Shown: positions 17,969-25,922 of the stretch, in pieces
Layout of the letters: every line of letters starts with the position of its first letter
Numbering within the stretch: position 1 is the stretch's first letter
Assembly (NCBI GenBank): GCA_003169895.1
Contig: PNAE01000007.1
Coordinates: forward strand, 1,202,160 to 1,266,159
Origin: Gemmatimonadota bacterium
GTDB lineage: Bacteria > Gemmatimonadota > Gemmatimonadetes > Gemmatimonadales > GWC2-71-9
Direction: 5' to 3'
DNA length: 64,000 nucleotides
Position numbers and translations under genes: made by a program
The notes under the pieces: generated by a model
Seen by the model: only the letters and a program-made list of their open reading frames with translations
Told to the model about the DNA's origin: nothing
Database searches by the model: none

Positions 17969-19579
17969 TCAGATGCTGGCCAGTTCGCCGAAATATTCGT
18001 TGTCCTCGGCGTAGCCGCCTTCGCCCTTGTTGATCGACTTGACGTCCTCGACCAACTCGATCGCCTGAATCCACTTGACCATCTTGAACCCGAGTTGGTT
18101 CTCGACGCGCAGCCGCAACGGGGCGCCGTGCAGATGATTCAAGGGCTGGTAATTCATCTCATAGGCGAGCAACGTGAGAGGGTTCAGCGCGTCCTTGAGC
18201 GAAAGGCTGTCATAATACTGGCCGCCCGCGATACCCGTGCTGAACTCGACGCCCTCACTGAACGAATAGAAGACGACCACTTTGGCACTGGATCGGGGCT
18301 GGGCCAACTTGACCAGTTCCGCCAGCGGCAGTCCACCCCACGCGGCAATGCCCGACCAGCCCTGAATACAGTGGTGCAGTGTGATCTGGGTCTTTTTCCC
18401 GAGCGCCAGCAAGTCGTCCAGCGAAAGGTCGACGGGATTCTCCACCAGGCCACGTACCTTGAGCCGGTAGTTCTTGAACCCATCGGCGGCCAGCGCCTTC
18501 CACTCATCGCAGGTCGGCAGGTTGCCGTTGACCCAGAAGAAGGGTGACACGTCTTCGCGGCGGAACTCGGCCTGGGGGGCCGGCCGGTCGAGCAGAGCCC
18601 CCATGATCGGGCTGACGATCGCCTTGGAGGCGTGCTGAACGGCCCGGGGATGCTTCCACGCCGCCCAGTTGGCGAGCGCGTTGAGCAACGCGACCACGCC
18701 GATCCCGAGCAGGCCGACGATCAGGCCGACTGGACTCGGCCCGTCCGTGCCGACCACGATGTGATTCATGTTCCGGACGAATCCGGAGAGCACGACCATG
18801 GTCACATGCATCACGACGAACGCGAGGAAGGCGCACATTACGAGAAAGTGAATCGATCTCCCGATCTGCCGGTTACCGGGGATGACCGGATACCACTTGA
18901 ACCGGTTCGTCAGGGCGGGTGACATCGAGGGACCCGTCAGGATCGCCAACGGCGCCAGAATGAACACCACGGCGAAGTACGCCAGCTGCTGCAGCGCGTT
19001 GTAGTGGTAGAACCCATTTGGCTCCGTTGGAACGTGAAAGGTCGCGTAGTGGACGAACACCGCCCAGGCGTCGGGCACGATCTGCCATGACATCGGCACC
19101 AAACGCTGCCAGTGCCCGGTTCCGAATAGCAGCACGACGAAAGCAACGCCGTTACCCACCCAGAACAGCACACTGAGAAAGTGCCAGTGCCGGGCCATGC
19201 CGACGGTATGCCGATAACCCGGCAGGCCGATCCATGGGGAGAGATGGCGGGAGTCATCCTTGGCTGTCCAAAGTCGGTCCATCGGCACTTCGACCGGTGT
19301 GAGCCGGAGCCATTCGGTGCCGGGTGTGCAATGGACGTTCCCATACAGGCGCGGATGATCCATGAGGATCTGCAGGCCGCTGCGAATGAGCAGGGTCAGG
19401 AACAGGAAATTGATGTAGTGGGTAATGCGGAGCCACGCGGGGAAGCCGGACGGCTCTGCTGCAAGCGCAAGCGCCGGTATGGATGGCAGACCGACGACAC
19501 CCCACTGGATGTACGCCGCGGCGATCAGAAGCAGCAGCGGCGAGACGAGCAGCAGAACGACCTTGCGGCTGATGCGCAT
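17969..19579 (-). CDS. cytochrome b561-like/molybdopterin-binding (sulfite oxidase fold) fusion
   Basis: 536 residues in two halves. Residues about 1-320 are membrane-bound with His-containing helices (WLRITHYINFLFLTLLIRSG, ARHWHFLSVLFW, HFLVMCAFLAFVVMHVTMVVLSG), like a thiosulfate-reductase/cytochrome b561 subunit. Residues about 350-530 match the oxidoreductase molybdopterin-binding domain (LKVRGLVENPVDLSLDDLLAL, LHHCIQGWSGIAAWGG with the molybdenum-ligand Cys, HGAPLRLRVENQLGFKMVKWI). In MsrPQ/YedYZ these are separate proteins; here they are one chain. It converges on the cytochrome c gene with 29 bases between stops. Substrate unknown. Confidence 0.87.
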   Translation of the reverse strand: MRISRKVVLLLVSPLLLLIAAAYIQWGVVGLPSIPALALAAEPSGFPAWLRITHYINFLFLTLLIRSGLQILMDHPRLYGNVHCTPGTEWLRLTPVEVPMDRLWTAKDDSRHLSPWIGLPGYRHTVGMARHWHFLSVLFWVGNGVAFVVLLFGTGHWQRLVPMSWQIVPDAWAVFVHYATFHVPTEPNGFYHYNALQQLAYFAVVFILAPLAILTGPSMSPALTNRFKWYPVIPGNRQIGRSIHFLVMCAFLAFVVMHVTMVVLSGFVRNMNHIVVGTDGPSPVGLIVGLLGIGVVALLNALANWAAWKHPRAVQHASKAIVSPIMGALLDRPAPQAEFRREDVSPFFWVNGNLPTCDEWKALAADGFKNYRLKVRGLVENPVDLSLDDLLALGKKTQITLHHCIQGWSGIAAWGGLPLAELVKLAQPRSSAKVVVFYSFSEGVEFSTGIAGGQYYDSLSLKDALNPLTLLAYEMNYQPLNHLHGAPLRLRVENQLGFKMVKWIQAIELVEDVKSINKGEGGYAEDNEYFGELASI

Positions 19580-20270
19580 GATGCTTCCTCTAGTAGACCG
19601 CGATGGTCAAGGACATCGAGGCGTCTCTCTGGTGGCGATCGTCCTCTCAAACTCCACTTCGGCGCGAAGCCCCTCAAGATCGCGGTGAATCACCGCAACT
19701 GCCAAACATCAGAGAGGACGCTGCAACGCTTGCCGGGGCTTGCGGTCGACGGAATCGGCACACGAAACAGTACACCCTGTTAAGACCGCGCCGCCGGAGG
19801 AGCCAGGAGAAACGGCCCCAGACACTGGAACAAGTCGTGGGGCCGAAGGTTACCAATCAGTGGGCCCGACAGGAGTCGAACCTGCGACCTCTTGCGCCGG
19901 ACGGTGCACCACCCGGACCGCCCTCATACTTTGTGGACGACGAGTGAATTTCCTATCCGCCCGGAGTGCTCCATGCGCCTGCACCGCGCCGGTGGTTCCC
20001 GACCATTGGCGCGTGGCGTTGCCGGGACGTGGCGGGCAGTTCTGGGAAAAGCTGCACATCCTTGCGCCGGTTGATCTACGCTCCGCCGCGGCTCTGGTGG
20101 ACGTGGACTGTCGGGAATGACAAGCCCGCTCGATCAAGCGGAGCGCTCGAAGGACATTGGCCAAGGACATGATGGTAACCGCAACGACCACCAGCGGGAC
20201 ATCCGCGCGCGACGACATGGCGTGCTCCGGAAAGAGTTGTGTTGTGCTTCACCCGACTCCAGTCGTCCGG
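19580..20270. other. gene-poor junction region containing a tRNA scar
   Basis: I see no reliable protein gene here. The stretch holds the half tRNA-Arg at 19861-19901 and a pair of AAGGACAT motifs at about 20150-20170. Frames on both strands in this interval are Arg-rich or antisense to the tRNA piece and lack ribosome binding sites. Confidence 0.5.
19861..19901 (-). other. 3' half of a tRNA-Arg(CCG): attachment-site scar
   Basis: On the minus strand the sequence runs TCCGGCGCAAG, then variable loop AGGTC, then an intact T arm (GCAGG-TTCGACT-CCTGT), then acceptor CGGGCCC and discriminator A. From the anticodon loop onward it matches a normal tRNA-Arg with anticodon CCG. Upstream of the loop no matching anticodon stem, D arm or 5' acceptor exists, so this is not a functional tRNA. 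Tyrosine recombinases commonly leave such 3' tRNA halves at one end of an integrated island. No integrase gene is visible nearby. Confidence 0.65.
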
Positions 20271-20771
20271 TTACGTCCGACGGCCCGAACGTTCAAACAA
20301 CATCGGTGCCGCATCGATCTTGAGCTTGAGGAGGGCAACCAGCGCTCCCAGTCCTTCGGTCAGGTGCCGCGCCTCTCGAGGCGAAAGCGATGCCAGCGCC
20401 GCGATGAGCACCTCCGTCGGCGACGCGGGCGCGCGGGCGAGCAACCGTCGTCCCTTCGGCGTCAGCGACAGTGCTGCACGCCTCCCGTCCGTGGAGGAGC
20501 GCACTTTTTCTACGAGCCCCGCGGCGGTCAGCCGTCCCACGACCGACGAGACCGTGTTCTGACGGGCATGTACCCGTTCGGCAAGCTCATTGACCGACAT
20601 GGGCGCGGCCGTGGTAAACTGACGCAACAGGAAGAGCTGTGCGTTGGTAATGCCGGTGTGCGATTCGATCGATCGTGCCGACCGCGTCAGTGAGCCAATT
20701 AGTCCGCGCAATGCCGTCAGTGCGGCAGCCCGATCATCGGCTCCGCCATGGATCGTTCGCGCTGCACTCAT
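20271..20771 (-). CDS. MarR-family transcriptional regulator
   Basis: About 166 residues. The winged-helix core is clear: ITNAQLFLLRQF, MSVNELAERVHARQNTVSSVVGRL (recognition helix) and GLVEKVRSSTDGRRAALSLTPKGRRLL (wing with the conserved D-R). MarR proteins are dimeric repressors relieved by small ligands. The start is uncertain: ATG 20771 is listed, but 20783 or 20807 are possible. Tandem palindromes lie in the gap to the divergent gene at 20922 and are its likely operator, so it probably controls itself and the small membrane protein plus ClC channel. Confidence 0.9.
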   Translation of the reverse strand: MSAARTIHGGADDRAAALTALRGLIGSLTRSARSIESHTGITNAQLFLLRQFTTAAPMSVNELAERVHARQNTVSSVVGRLTAAGLVEKVRSSTDGRRAALSLTPKGRRLLARAPASPTEVLIAALASLSPREARHLTEGLGALVALLKLKIDAAPMLFERSGRRT

Positions 20772-20840
20772 GCGCCTGTCCATCGGTCGAGCCCCCGGGC
20801 GGACCACGGCGGGATGCCGTCCGCTCCGGCTGGGCGTGGA

Positions 20841-20877
20841 ATACCAACGTCGCTATAGTTATACCAACGTAGGTATA
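20841..20877. promoter_or_regulatory. tandem palindromic operators in the MarR/ClC divergent gap
   Basis: TATACCAACGTAGGTATA (20860-20877) is a perfect TATACC-N6-GGTATA palindrome. Twenty bases upstream, ATACCAACGTCGCTAT (20841-20856) repeats the same core with one mismatch in the right arm. Two sites spaced two helical turns apart, between a MarR gene and a divergent gene, suggest cooperative MarR binding. Confidence 0.65.
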
Positions 20878-20921
20878 TCGGCAAGAGCGGCGGCCAGCGC
20901 GGCGGCCCTGATGGGGGACGG

Positions 20922-21311
20922 ATGGCAACGCGGAAGGTGTGGGTGACCCTGGAAGCCACTGGAGTGGACGTCGTAACCGTCGCGGGGATCCTGCGCGACT
21001 TCACGGCGGTCGACCGGATGAAGCGGGCGGCGCTGGTGATGGGGGGCGCTGTGGTCCTTGCCGGTGCCCTGATTCCGATCCCGATCATTCACCTGCTCGG
21101 CATTCCCCTGGTGCTGCTCGCCGGGATGTTAATGGCAGCGCGGCAGCTCGCCTCGGTCACCCGGCTGCAGCCTCTGCGAATCGCCTGCCCGAAGTGCGGT
21201 GCGGTCAACCGCGTCGGCGGTGGCTTCGGCTATCGCAGCGTGGCCAGTGGACTCGACCGCACCTGCGACTCGTGTCGCCGCAACTTGACGATGCGGATCA
21301 CGGACCGATGA
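20922..21311 (+). CDS. small membrane protein with C-terminal zinc ribbon, unknown function
   Basis: 129 residues. A soluble N-terminus is followed by a hydrophobic hairpin (about residues 38-70: AALVMGGAVVLAGALIPIP, LLGIPLVLLAGMLMAA) and a C-terminal zinc ribbon with CPKCG and CDSCRR. I do not recognise a named family. The start ATG follows GGGGGACGG. Its TGA overlaps the ATG of the ClC channel (ATGA), so the two are translationally coupled, and it faces the MarR gene across the operators. Confidence 0.75.
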   Translation: MATRKVWVTLEATGVDVVTVAGILRDFTAVDRMKRAALVMGGAVVLAGALIPIPIIHLLGIPLVLLAGMLMAARQLASVTRLQPLRIACPKCGAVNRVGGGFGYRSVASGLDRTCDSCRRNLTMRITDR

Positions 21312-22984
21312 CGGCGACTCCGGGTACGTTGCGGCAACCGGCCAACAGGAAGCGCAACAACCAGGATCTCGGCGATTTCACGACGACACTGCGTGTCATC
21401 CCCATCTCCGGGCTTGCCATCGTCATTGGTGCGGTTTGTGCGTATGTCGCCTGGGCGTTGCTCCGCCTGATCGGACTCGTCACCAACCTCGCGTATTTCC
21501 ACCGCTGGAGCTCTGAGCTTGTTTCACCTGCCACGAACAAGCTGGGTGTGTACGCAATCCTTATCCCGATCGTCGGCGGTCTGATCATTGGACTGATGGC
21601 CCGCTTTGGTTCCGAGCGCATTCGCGGCCACGGCATTCCCGAAGCCATCGAAGCGATCCTGATGAATGGCAGTCGCGTCCAGCCTCGTGTCGGGATTCTC
21701 AAGGCGCTGTCCTCCGCCATCTCCATCGGGACCGGTGGTCCGTTCGGAGCGGAGGGGCCGATCATCATGACCGGTGGGTCGTTTGGTTCGGTGATTGCGC
21801 AGTTCTTTCACTTGACAGGTGCCGAACGCAAAACGTTGCTCGTCGCGGGGGCCGCCGCCGGCATGTCCGCGACATTCGCCGCTCCCATCGCCGCGACGCT
21901 GCTCGCGGTCGAGCTCCTCCTGTTTGAATGGAAGCCGCGCAGCTTCATTCCTGTCGCACTCGCAAGCGCTACAGCGGTTGGCGTTCGATATCACATCCTC
22001 GGCCTCGGGCCGCTCTTTCCCGTGCCGCTGCACCCGGCGTCCATCGGCTTTGACGGCTTGCTGAGTTGTGTCCTTGTTGGTGTGCTCGCCGGGGCGCTAT
22101 CCGCGCTGCTCACTGTTGCGGTATATGGCGCCGAGGACCTGTTCCAGCACCTTCCGATCCACTGGATGTGGTGGCCCGCGATTGGCGGCCTCGTCATCGG
22201 CATTGGCGGCCTCATTTTCCCGCAGGCCCTCGGCGTCGGCTACGACACCATCGGCGCGCTCCTGCGCGGTGACGTGCCGCGTAACATCATCATCGGCGTG
22301 CTCCTGGTGAAGTCGATCATCTGGGCCTTCTCGCTGGGCTCCGGAACGTCGGGCGGCGTGCTTGCGCCACTACTCATGATGGGCGGCGCGCTGGGAGGAA
22401 TCGAAGCGAGATTCCTGCCGCATGAAGGCGCCGGGTTCTGGGAGCTCATCAGCCTCGGCGCGATCCTTGGCGGTACGATGCGTTCGCCGTTTACGGGCAT
22501 CATTTTCGCCGTCGAACTGACGCACGATTGGAACGCACTGTTGCCGCTACTTGTTGCCTGTACCGTCGCGCACGGCTTTACCGTTCTGACCCTGAAGCGT
22601 TCGATTCTCACTGAGAAAGTATCCCGGCGCGGCTTCCATCTCAGTCGCGAATACTCTGTCGATCCGCTCGAACTCCTCTTCGTTGATGAGGTGATGAGTA
22701 CCGACGCCCTGACCGGAGGCGTTGCCATCGTCGGCGTTGGACAGCTCGTCAGCTACCGCGACGAAACATTGCGAGCGGCCGTGTACCGCATGGCGGAGAG
22801 CGGCGTCACACGTCTTCCTGTGGTCAATGCCGATCGCCCCGCCGAGGTGGTCGGCATTCTCACGCTGGAAGATCTGTTGCGCGCTCGCGTGCGCCACCTC
22901 GAAGAAGAACGCGACCGTGAGCGCGTCCTGCATGTCGGCCCGCGCTCAGGGCCCGGCCGAGGCTCCACCGATCCAGTTGGGTAA
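21308..22984 (+). CDS. ClC-type chloride channel/transporter with C-terminal CBS domain
   Basis: 558 residues from ATG 21308. The ClC signatures are present: GHGIPEAIEAI, GTGGPFGAEGP (Glu149 at the gating position), GSGTSGGVLAP and GGTMRSPFTGIIFAVELT. About ten or more membrane helices run to residue 440. The cytoplasmic tail (about 455-545) carries a CBS region (VDEVMSTDALTGG, ESGVTRLPVV, VGILTLEDLLRARV). Members are Cl- channels or Cl-/H+ antiporters; the gating Glu is compatible with either. Overlaps the upstream zinc-ribbon gene by 4 bases. Confidence 0.94.
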   Translation: MTATPGTLRQPANRKRNNQDLGDFTTTLRVIPISGLAIVIGAVCAYVAWALLRLIGLVTNLAYFHRWSSELVSPATNKLGVYAILIPIVGGLIIGLMARFGSERIRGHGIPEAIEAILMNGSRVQPRVGILKALSSAISIGTGGPFGAEGPIIMTGGSFGSVIAQFFHLTGAERKTLLVAGAAAGMSATFAAPIAATLLAVELLLFEWKPRSFIPVALASATAVGVRYHILGLGPLFPVPLHPASIGFDGLLSCVLVGVLAGALSALLTVAVYGAEDLFQHLPIHWMWWPAIGGLVIGIGGLIFPQALGVGYDTIGALLRGDVPRNIIIGVLLVKSIIWAFSLGSGTSGGVLAPLLMMGGALGGIEARFLPHEGAGFWELISLGAILGGTMRSPFTGIIFAVELTHDWNALLPLLVACTVAHGFTVLTLKRSILTEKVSRRGFHLSREYSVDPLELLFVDEVMSTDALTGGVAIVGVGQLVSYRDETLRAAVYRMAESGVTRLPVVNADRPAEVVGILTLEDLLRARVRHLEEERDRERVLHVGPRSGPGRGSTDPVG

Positions 22985-23012
22985 AGGGCCGTCGCGCCCC
23001 TGCGCACTCATG

Positions 23013-23387
23013 CTAGTCTGCCGCTGCGGGATCGAGGTGTACCACCGTGAGCAGGAATACCGATCCACTGTCCGAATATGCCGAATGTTCGACTCCGGCC
23101 GCGAAGGCCAGGACATCGCCGGTGGCCAGCGCGTATTCGCCGCCAAGGGCCCGGAAACGCACGTGCCCCTCAAGGACATGAATCGTCACTGGCCCATTGG
23201 TGCGATGACCTGGTAGCTCCCCGTCGGCGGCGAGCGCCATGATCACGACTCGTAGTGCGCCCTCCTTGATCAGGGTGCGCGACGATCGACCAGTTCGCGC
23301 AAGCAGCGCGGGATCGATCGTCAGCTCGTCGCGGTCGAGATGATGTATCAGGACCTCTCCATCCAGTGTGCGATGTAGTGATGACAT
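23013..23387 (-). CDS. cupin-domain protein
   Basis: 124 residues. A single beta-barrel: GPVTIHVLEGHVRFRALGGEYALATGDVLAFAAGVEHSAYS reads as cupin motif 1 to motif 2, with His in PGHRTNG and GVEHS as candidate metal ligands. Proteins like this bind metals or small ligands and often protect against oxidants. Start ATG preceded by GGAGG. Converges with the ClC gene. Confidence 0.8.
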   Translation of the reverse strand: MSSLHRTLDGEVLIHHLDRDELTIDPALLARTGRSSRTLIKEGALRVVIMALAADGELPGHRTNGPVTIHVLEGHVRFRALGGEYALATGDVLAFAAGVEHSAYSDSGSVFLLTVVHLDPAAAD

Positions 23388-23637
23388 GATCGTTGCCTCC
23401 GAGGTGGTTCAATGCGACAACGGCACAGGTCACGGAATCTGCACCCCGGCTGCGCTGAAGGCCATGAGATCGCGATCGACACCGAGCACGTGTGCCACAT
23501 TCGCACTGAGCACGTTTCCTTCTCATGACGATTCTCGACTACCCGCTCTGGCGTCGGACGAACAAGGCCGAGATCATTAGTCGTTCCTTCCGGAGCGCAG
23601 CGCAGCTCTGGCCACATGGACCGTGAGGAGTTCTTAC

Positions 23638-24021
23638 ATGATGACGCCTTCCCCAGCCATGAAATGGCTGGCTATCGCGGCGATCCTTGGAATGGGCTTC
23701 ATCCACGTTGTGGAAGCGCGAGATGCCTTCGGCGATGCGACGTACAAGGGTCTTCTCTTTGTCGGCAATGGGGTCGGTGCACTGGCCGCAGCCATCGGCA
23801 TCTATCGCGATCAGCGGTCGATCGGTTGGATGTTGGGCCTTCTCGTCGCAGCGGGCGCCATCATCGCCTACGTGGCTAGCCGCACCGTTGGTTTGCCAGG
23901 ACTTCCCGCGGAACCGGACGCGTGGCTTGAGCCATTAGGCGTCGCAGCCGTTCTATGTGAGACGCTCTTCGTGATTCTCTTTATCGCGACGCGGAAGGCA
24001 CGTCACGATGCACCGCGATGA
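23638..24021 (+). CDS. four-helix membrane protein, unknown function
   Basis: 127 residues from ATG 23638 with GAGGAG seven bases upstream. Four hydrophobic segments are visible (MKWLAIAAILGMGFIHVVEA, LLFVGNGVGALAAAIGIY, IGWMLGLLVAAGAIIAYVAS, LGVAAVLCETLFVILFIA), with a Glu/Asp-rich loop between the first two. No catalytic motif. It begins a run of small membrane proteins (23.6-26.7 kb). Confidence 0.75.
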   Translation: MMTPSPAMKWLAIAAILGMGFIHVVEARDAFGDATYKGLLFVGNGVGALAAAIGIYRDQRSIGWMLGLLVAAGAIIAYVASRTVGLPGLPAEPDAWLEPLGVAAVLCETLFVILFIATRKARHDAPR

Positions 24022-24161
24022 CGTGCCCGGCCAGCGCACGGGATTACGACCGCTGGGAAAATCGGGCTACCGCCCTGGCGAGGCGATACCTTTCATGCTG
24101 GACTCAGAGATACAAGGCGGCTGCGCAGCGCACGTGGAGTTCATCCCCAAAGGAGTCTCTT

Positions 24162-24317
24162 ATGAAAGTCACCAAGAATCTTGGAATGCTGTTGCTTGCC
24201 ATCTGGCTCATCGCTACCGGGCTAATCCCGCTGCTTCAACTCAGCTTTTCGGGACTGGGGACTGTCATGGCCGTACTCGCCGTTGCTGCTGGTGGTCTGA
24301 TCCTGGTCGGGCGCTAG
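24162..24317 (+). CDS. 51-residue hydrophobic protein of a common small family
   Basis: From ATG 24162 with AAGGAG eight bases upstream. The chain is almost wholly two membrane helices (LGMLLLAIWLIATGLIPLL and GTVMAVLAVAAGGLILVGR) joined by QLSFSGL. Similar peptides of about 50 residues are frequent in environmental bacteria; no function is established. A short dispersed repeat begins about 60 bases after its stop. Confidence 0.72.
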   Translation: MKVTKNLGMLLLAIWLIATGLIPLLQLSFSGLGTVMAVLAVAAGGLILVGR

Positions 24318-24375
24318 CCAACGCAGCCATGTAAACGGAGTCACCGAATGCGCGGAGCCGTCCGGCGGCTCCGGG

Positions 24376-24402
24376 GTGATTCGCGGAGCGTCGAGGCAGG
24401 CG
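24376..24402. repeat. dispersed 27-base repeat, copy 1
   Basis: Core GTGATTCGCGGAGCG followed by TCGAGGCAGGCG. It differs at 2 of 27 positions from the copy at 25046 and at about 6 from that at 26101. All three lie in non-coding gaps within 1.8 kb. Confidence 0.6.
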
Positions 24403-24532
24403 CGATCCTCGCGGGTCATCTGTTCGCACATCCCGATGACGAAGGTTGCGAATTCGTGCTAGCATCAGGGTGGCCGCGCGGCGGGAGGACGGTCTTGACG
24501 TCGCAGCGCGTTAGGCATCATGACGAGGTCCA

Positions 24533-24994
24533 ATGGCAGATACGCGGCCGACCCCAACAGGTCCTCGCCGGGCCATCATGCTTTGTTGGTACGCACTCTT
24601 CGCCCCTGTGCAACTTGAGCGTGCGCACGAAGAAGACAGTCGAGCGCGCAATAACTACAGCGACAAGGCCGATCCCACCCCCAAGTCAACGCTGGTCAGG
24701 AAGGCCTTTTGGTCGTCTCTCGCACTAGTCGTCATATCGGGAGGCGTCGGAGCGATCGTTTCGACCGGCGCTGGGCTCCTCGTTTGTACGACACACGTCG
24801 GCGGGATATGGCTGGAGGTGATCGGGATACTGCTGCTCCTCTGGGCAACGGTTTTCGTCCGCGGGTGGGAGATCCAGACATGGGCAGGCGTAACTCTTGT
24901 CGAGCGAGTCAATCGCTGGTTGTACCTTGGGCTCGCGTGCATCGGAACCGTCGTGCTAGTTGGATCGCTCTTCGTGACTCCGTGTCGCCCATGA
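24533..24994 (+). CDS. membrane protein of unknown function
   Basis: 153 residues from ATG 24533 (GAGG four bases upstream). A charged N-terminus of about 55 residues precedes three membrane helices (FWSSLALVVISGGVGAIVSTG, GIWLEVIGILLLLWATVFVRG, WLYLGLACIGTVVLVGSLFVT). No recognised family. It is bracketed by GTTAGGC (24510-24516) and GCCTAAC (24996-25002), an inverted pair like the outer core sites of integron cassettes. The intervening sites are not convincing enough to call attC. Confidence 0.6.
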   Translation: MADTRPTPTGPRRAIMLCWYALFAPVQLERAHEEDSRARNNYSDKADPTPKSTLVRKAFWSSLALVVISGGVGAIVSTGAGLLVCTTHVGGIWLEVIGILLLLWATVFVRGWEIQTWAGVTLVERVNRWLYLGLACIGTVVLVGSLFVTPCRP

Positions 24995-25045
24995 TGCCTA
25001 ACCCGACTCCATGAACGCGTGGAGCAGCCCGACGCCACCTCCACC

Positions 25046-25072
25046 GTGATTCGCGGAGCGCCGAGGCGGGCG
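25046..25072. repeat. dispersed 27-base repeat, copy 2
   Basis: GTGATTCGCGGAGCG followed by CCGAGGCGGGCG, the closest relative of the copy at 24376. It is followed about 100 bases later by a transposase tail. Confidence 0.6.
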
Positions 25073-25165
25073 TGAGCTTCGAGGGTCGATTTCCGGAGAG
25101 TCCGGTGCCGTGGGTTCGGCTGGATCTGTACGAGCGGTACATCGCGGCCTACGCGATGGATGAGG

Positions 25166-25291
25166 CACCGGGGGATCGAAGCGTGGCGGCAGGACTACAA
25201 TGCCGTCCGGCCGCATGGTTCACCCGAGCACCTGACCCCGAATGAATACGTCGAAATCCGTCAGGGAAAGGCGATCGCTGAAGCCACCTGA
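25166..25291 (+). pseudogene. C-terminal remnant of an IS3-family transposase
   Basis: The frame ending in TGA at 25289-25291 reads GIEAWRQDYNAVRPHGSPEH and LTPNEYVEIRQ, the conserved end of IS3-type (rve-domain) transposases. Nothing upstream in the frame resembles the rest of the enzyme, and no terminal inverted repeats were found. Only about 40 codons survive, so it is inactive. Confidence 0.75.
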
Positions 25292-25458
25292 CGCTACCGA
25301 CGACTATAAGCCAACGAGGCCCCAGGCCACCCGCTCTATCCGCGGTCGAGTCAGTTTCGCTTGCCGTTTATGGCAATTCGGTGCCGAGTTGGTGCGGTCG
25401 GTCGTGGCACCTCCGAATTTTGCCTCGACGTGTCAAAACCCGCGCTTGCTTATCGGTG

Positions 25459-25539
25459 CTACCGGCGCCAACGACGGTAGCCCCAGCCGCCGCCACCGAA
25501 CAAGAACACCAATAAGACTATGATGAGTAAAGTTGACAT
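25459..25539 (-). CDS. 26-residue Gly-rich single-helix peptide
   Basis: On the minus strand an ATG at 25539 follows GGAAGGAGGACC, an excellent ribosome binding site. The 26 codons encode MSTLLIIVLLVFLF, then GGGGWGYRRWRR: one membrane helix, a Gly turn and a basic tail. It resembles the N-terminal half of the DUF3309-type tiny membrane proteins, which are usually 45-55 residues. The strong start signal argues that it is real; an earlier stop may have shortened it. Confidence 0.55.
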   Translation of the reverse strand: MSTLLIIVLLVFLFGGGGWGYRRWRR

Positions 25540-25718
25540 ATATATGGTCCTCCTTCCTTCCGTGTTGCTGCAAGCAGGTGCACCTCTGCATCAGACCACC
25601 ATACCGCCTTCTGTAGCGTCCCATGCGAGCTGGAAATCAGCCATCGGGCTCGCCCGTTGCGATCGTCACCGTGAAATCACTTATGCGACGCGTGTTGTCC
25701 ACCGCGCGCCTTACTATG

Positions 25719-25922
25719 CTACGCGTCGAGATCGCGGTAAAAGTCGTCGACATCCTTCGCCGCCTTGTCGGTGGCGTGGCCATAACGCTCTTGGAGCTTG
25801 CCGACCAGGATGTCCTTCCTGCCGGCAATCTGCTCGAGGTCGTCGTCGGTGAGCTTGCCCCACTTGACGCGCATCTTTCCCTTAATCTGTGTCCAGTCGC
25901 CCTTCATGGTATCCTGATTCAT
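25719..25922 (-). CDS. CsbD-family stress protein
   Basis: 67 residues from ATG 25922 with AGGAG upstream: MNQDTMKGDWTQIKGKMRVK, then WGKLTDDDLEQIAGRKD and LQERYGHATDKAAKDVDDF. This is the CsbD pattern, small hydrophilic four-helix proteins induced by general stress; exact role unknown. A longer frame from 25994 exists but lacks conservation and a ribosome binding site. Confidence 0.9.
   Translation of the reverse strand: MNQDTMKGDWTQIKGKMRVKWGKLTDDDLEQIAGRKDILVGKLQERYGHATDKAAKDVDDFYRDLDA

Noticed and set aside
19861-19925. A complete tRNA gene
   Set aside because: The T arm and 3' acceptor are present, but no D arm, 5' anticodon stem or 5' acceptor can be drawn on the minus strand, so only a fragment is reported.
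19850-20218. Minus-strand frame of about 120 residues ending in VAGSTPVGPTDW
   Set aside because: Its end is antisense or overlapping to the half tRNA-Arg, its composition is Arg/Ala-rich, and no ribosome binding site or family pattern is present.
24318-24516. A full integron attC site
   Set aside because: Only an outer GTTAGGC core and a weak CCAACGC partner are seen, about 190 bases apart; inner sites and a clean hairpin are lacking, so it is kept as a tentative finding only.
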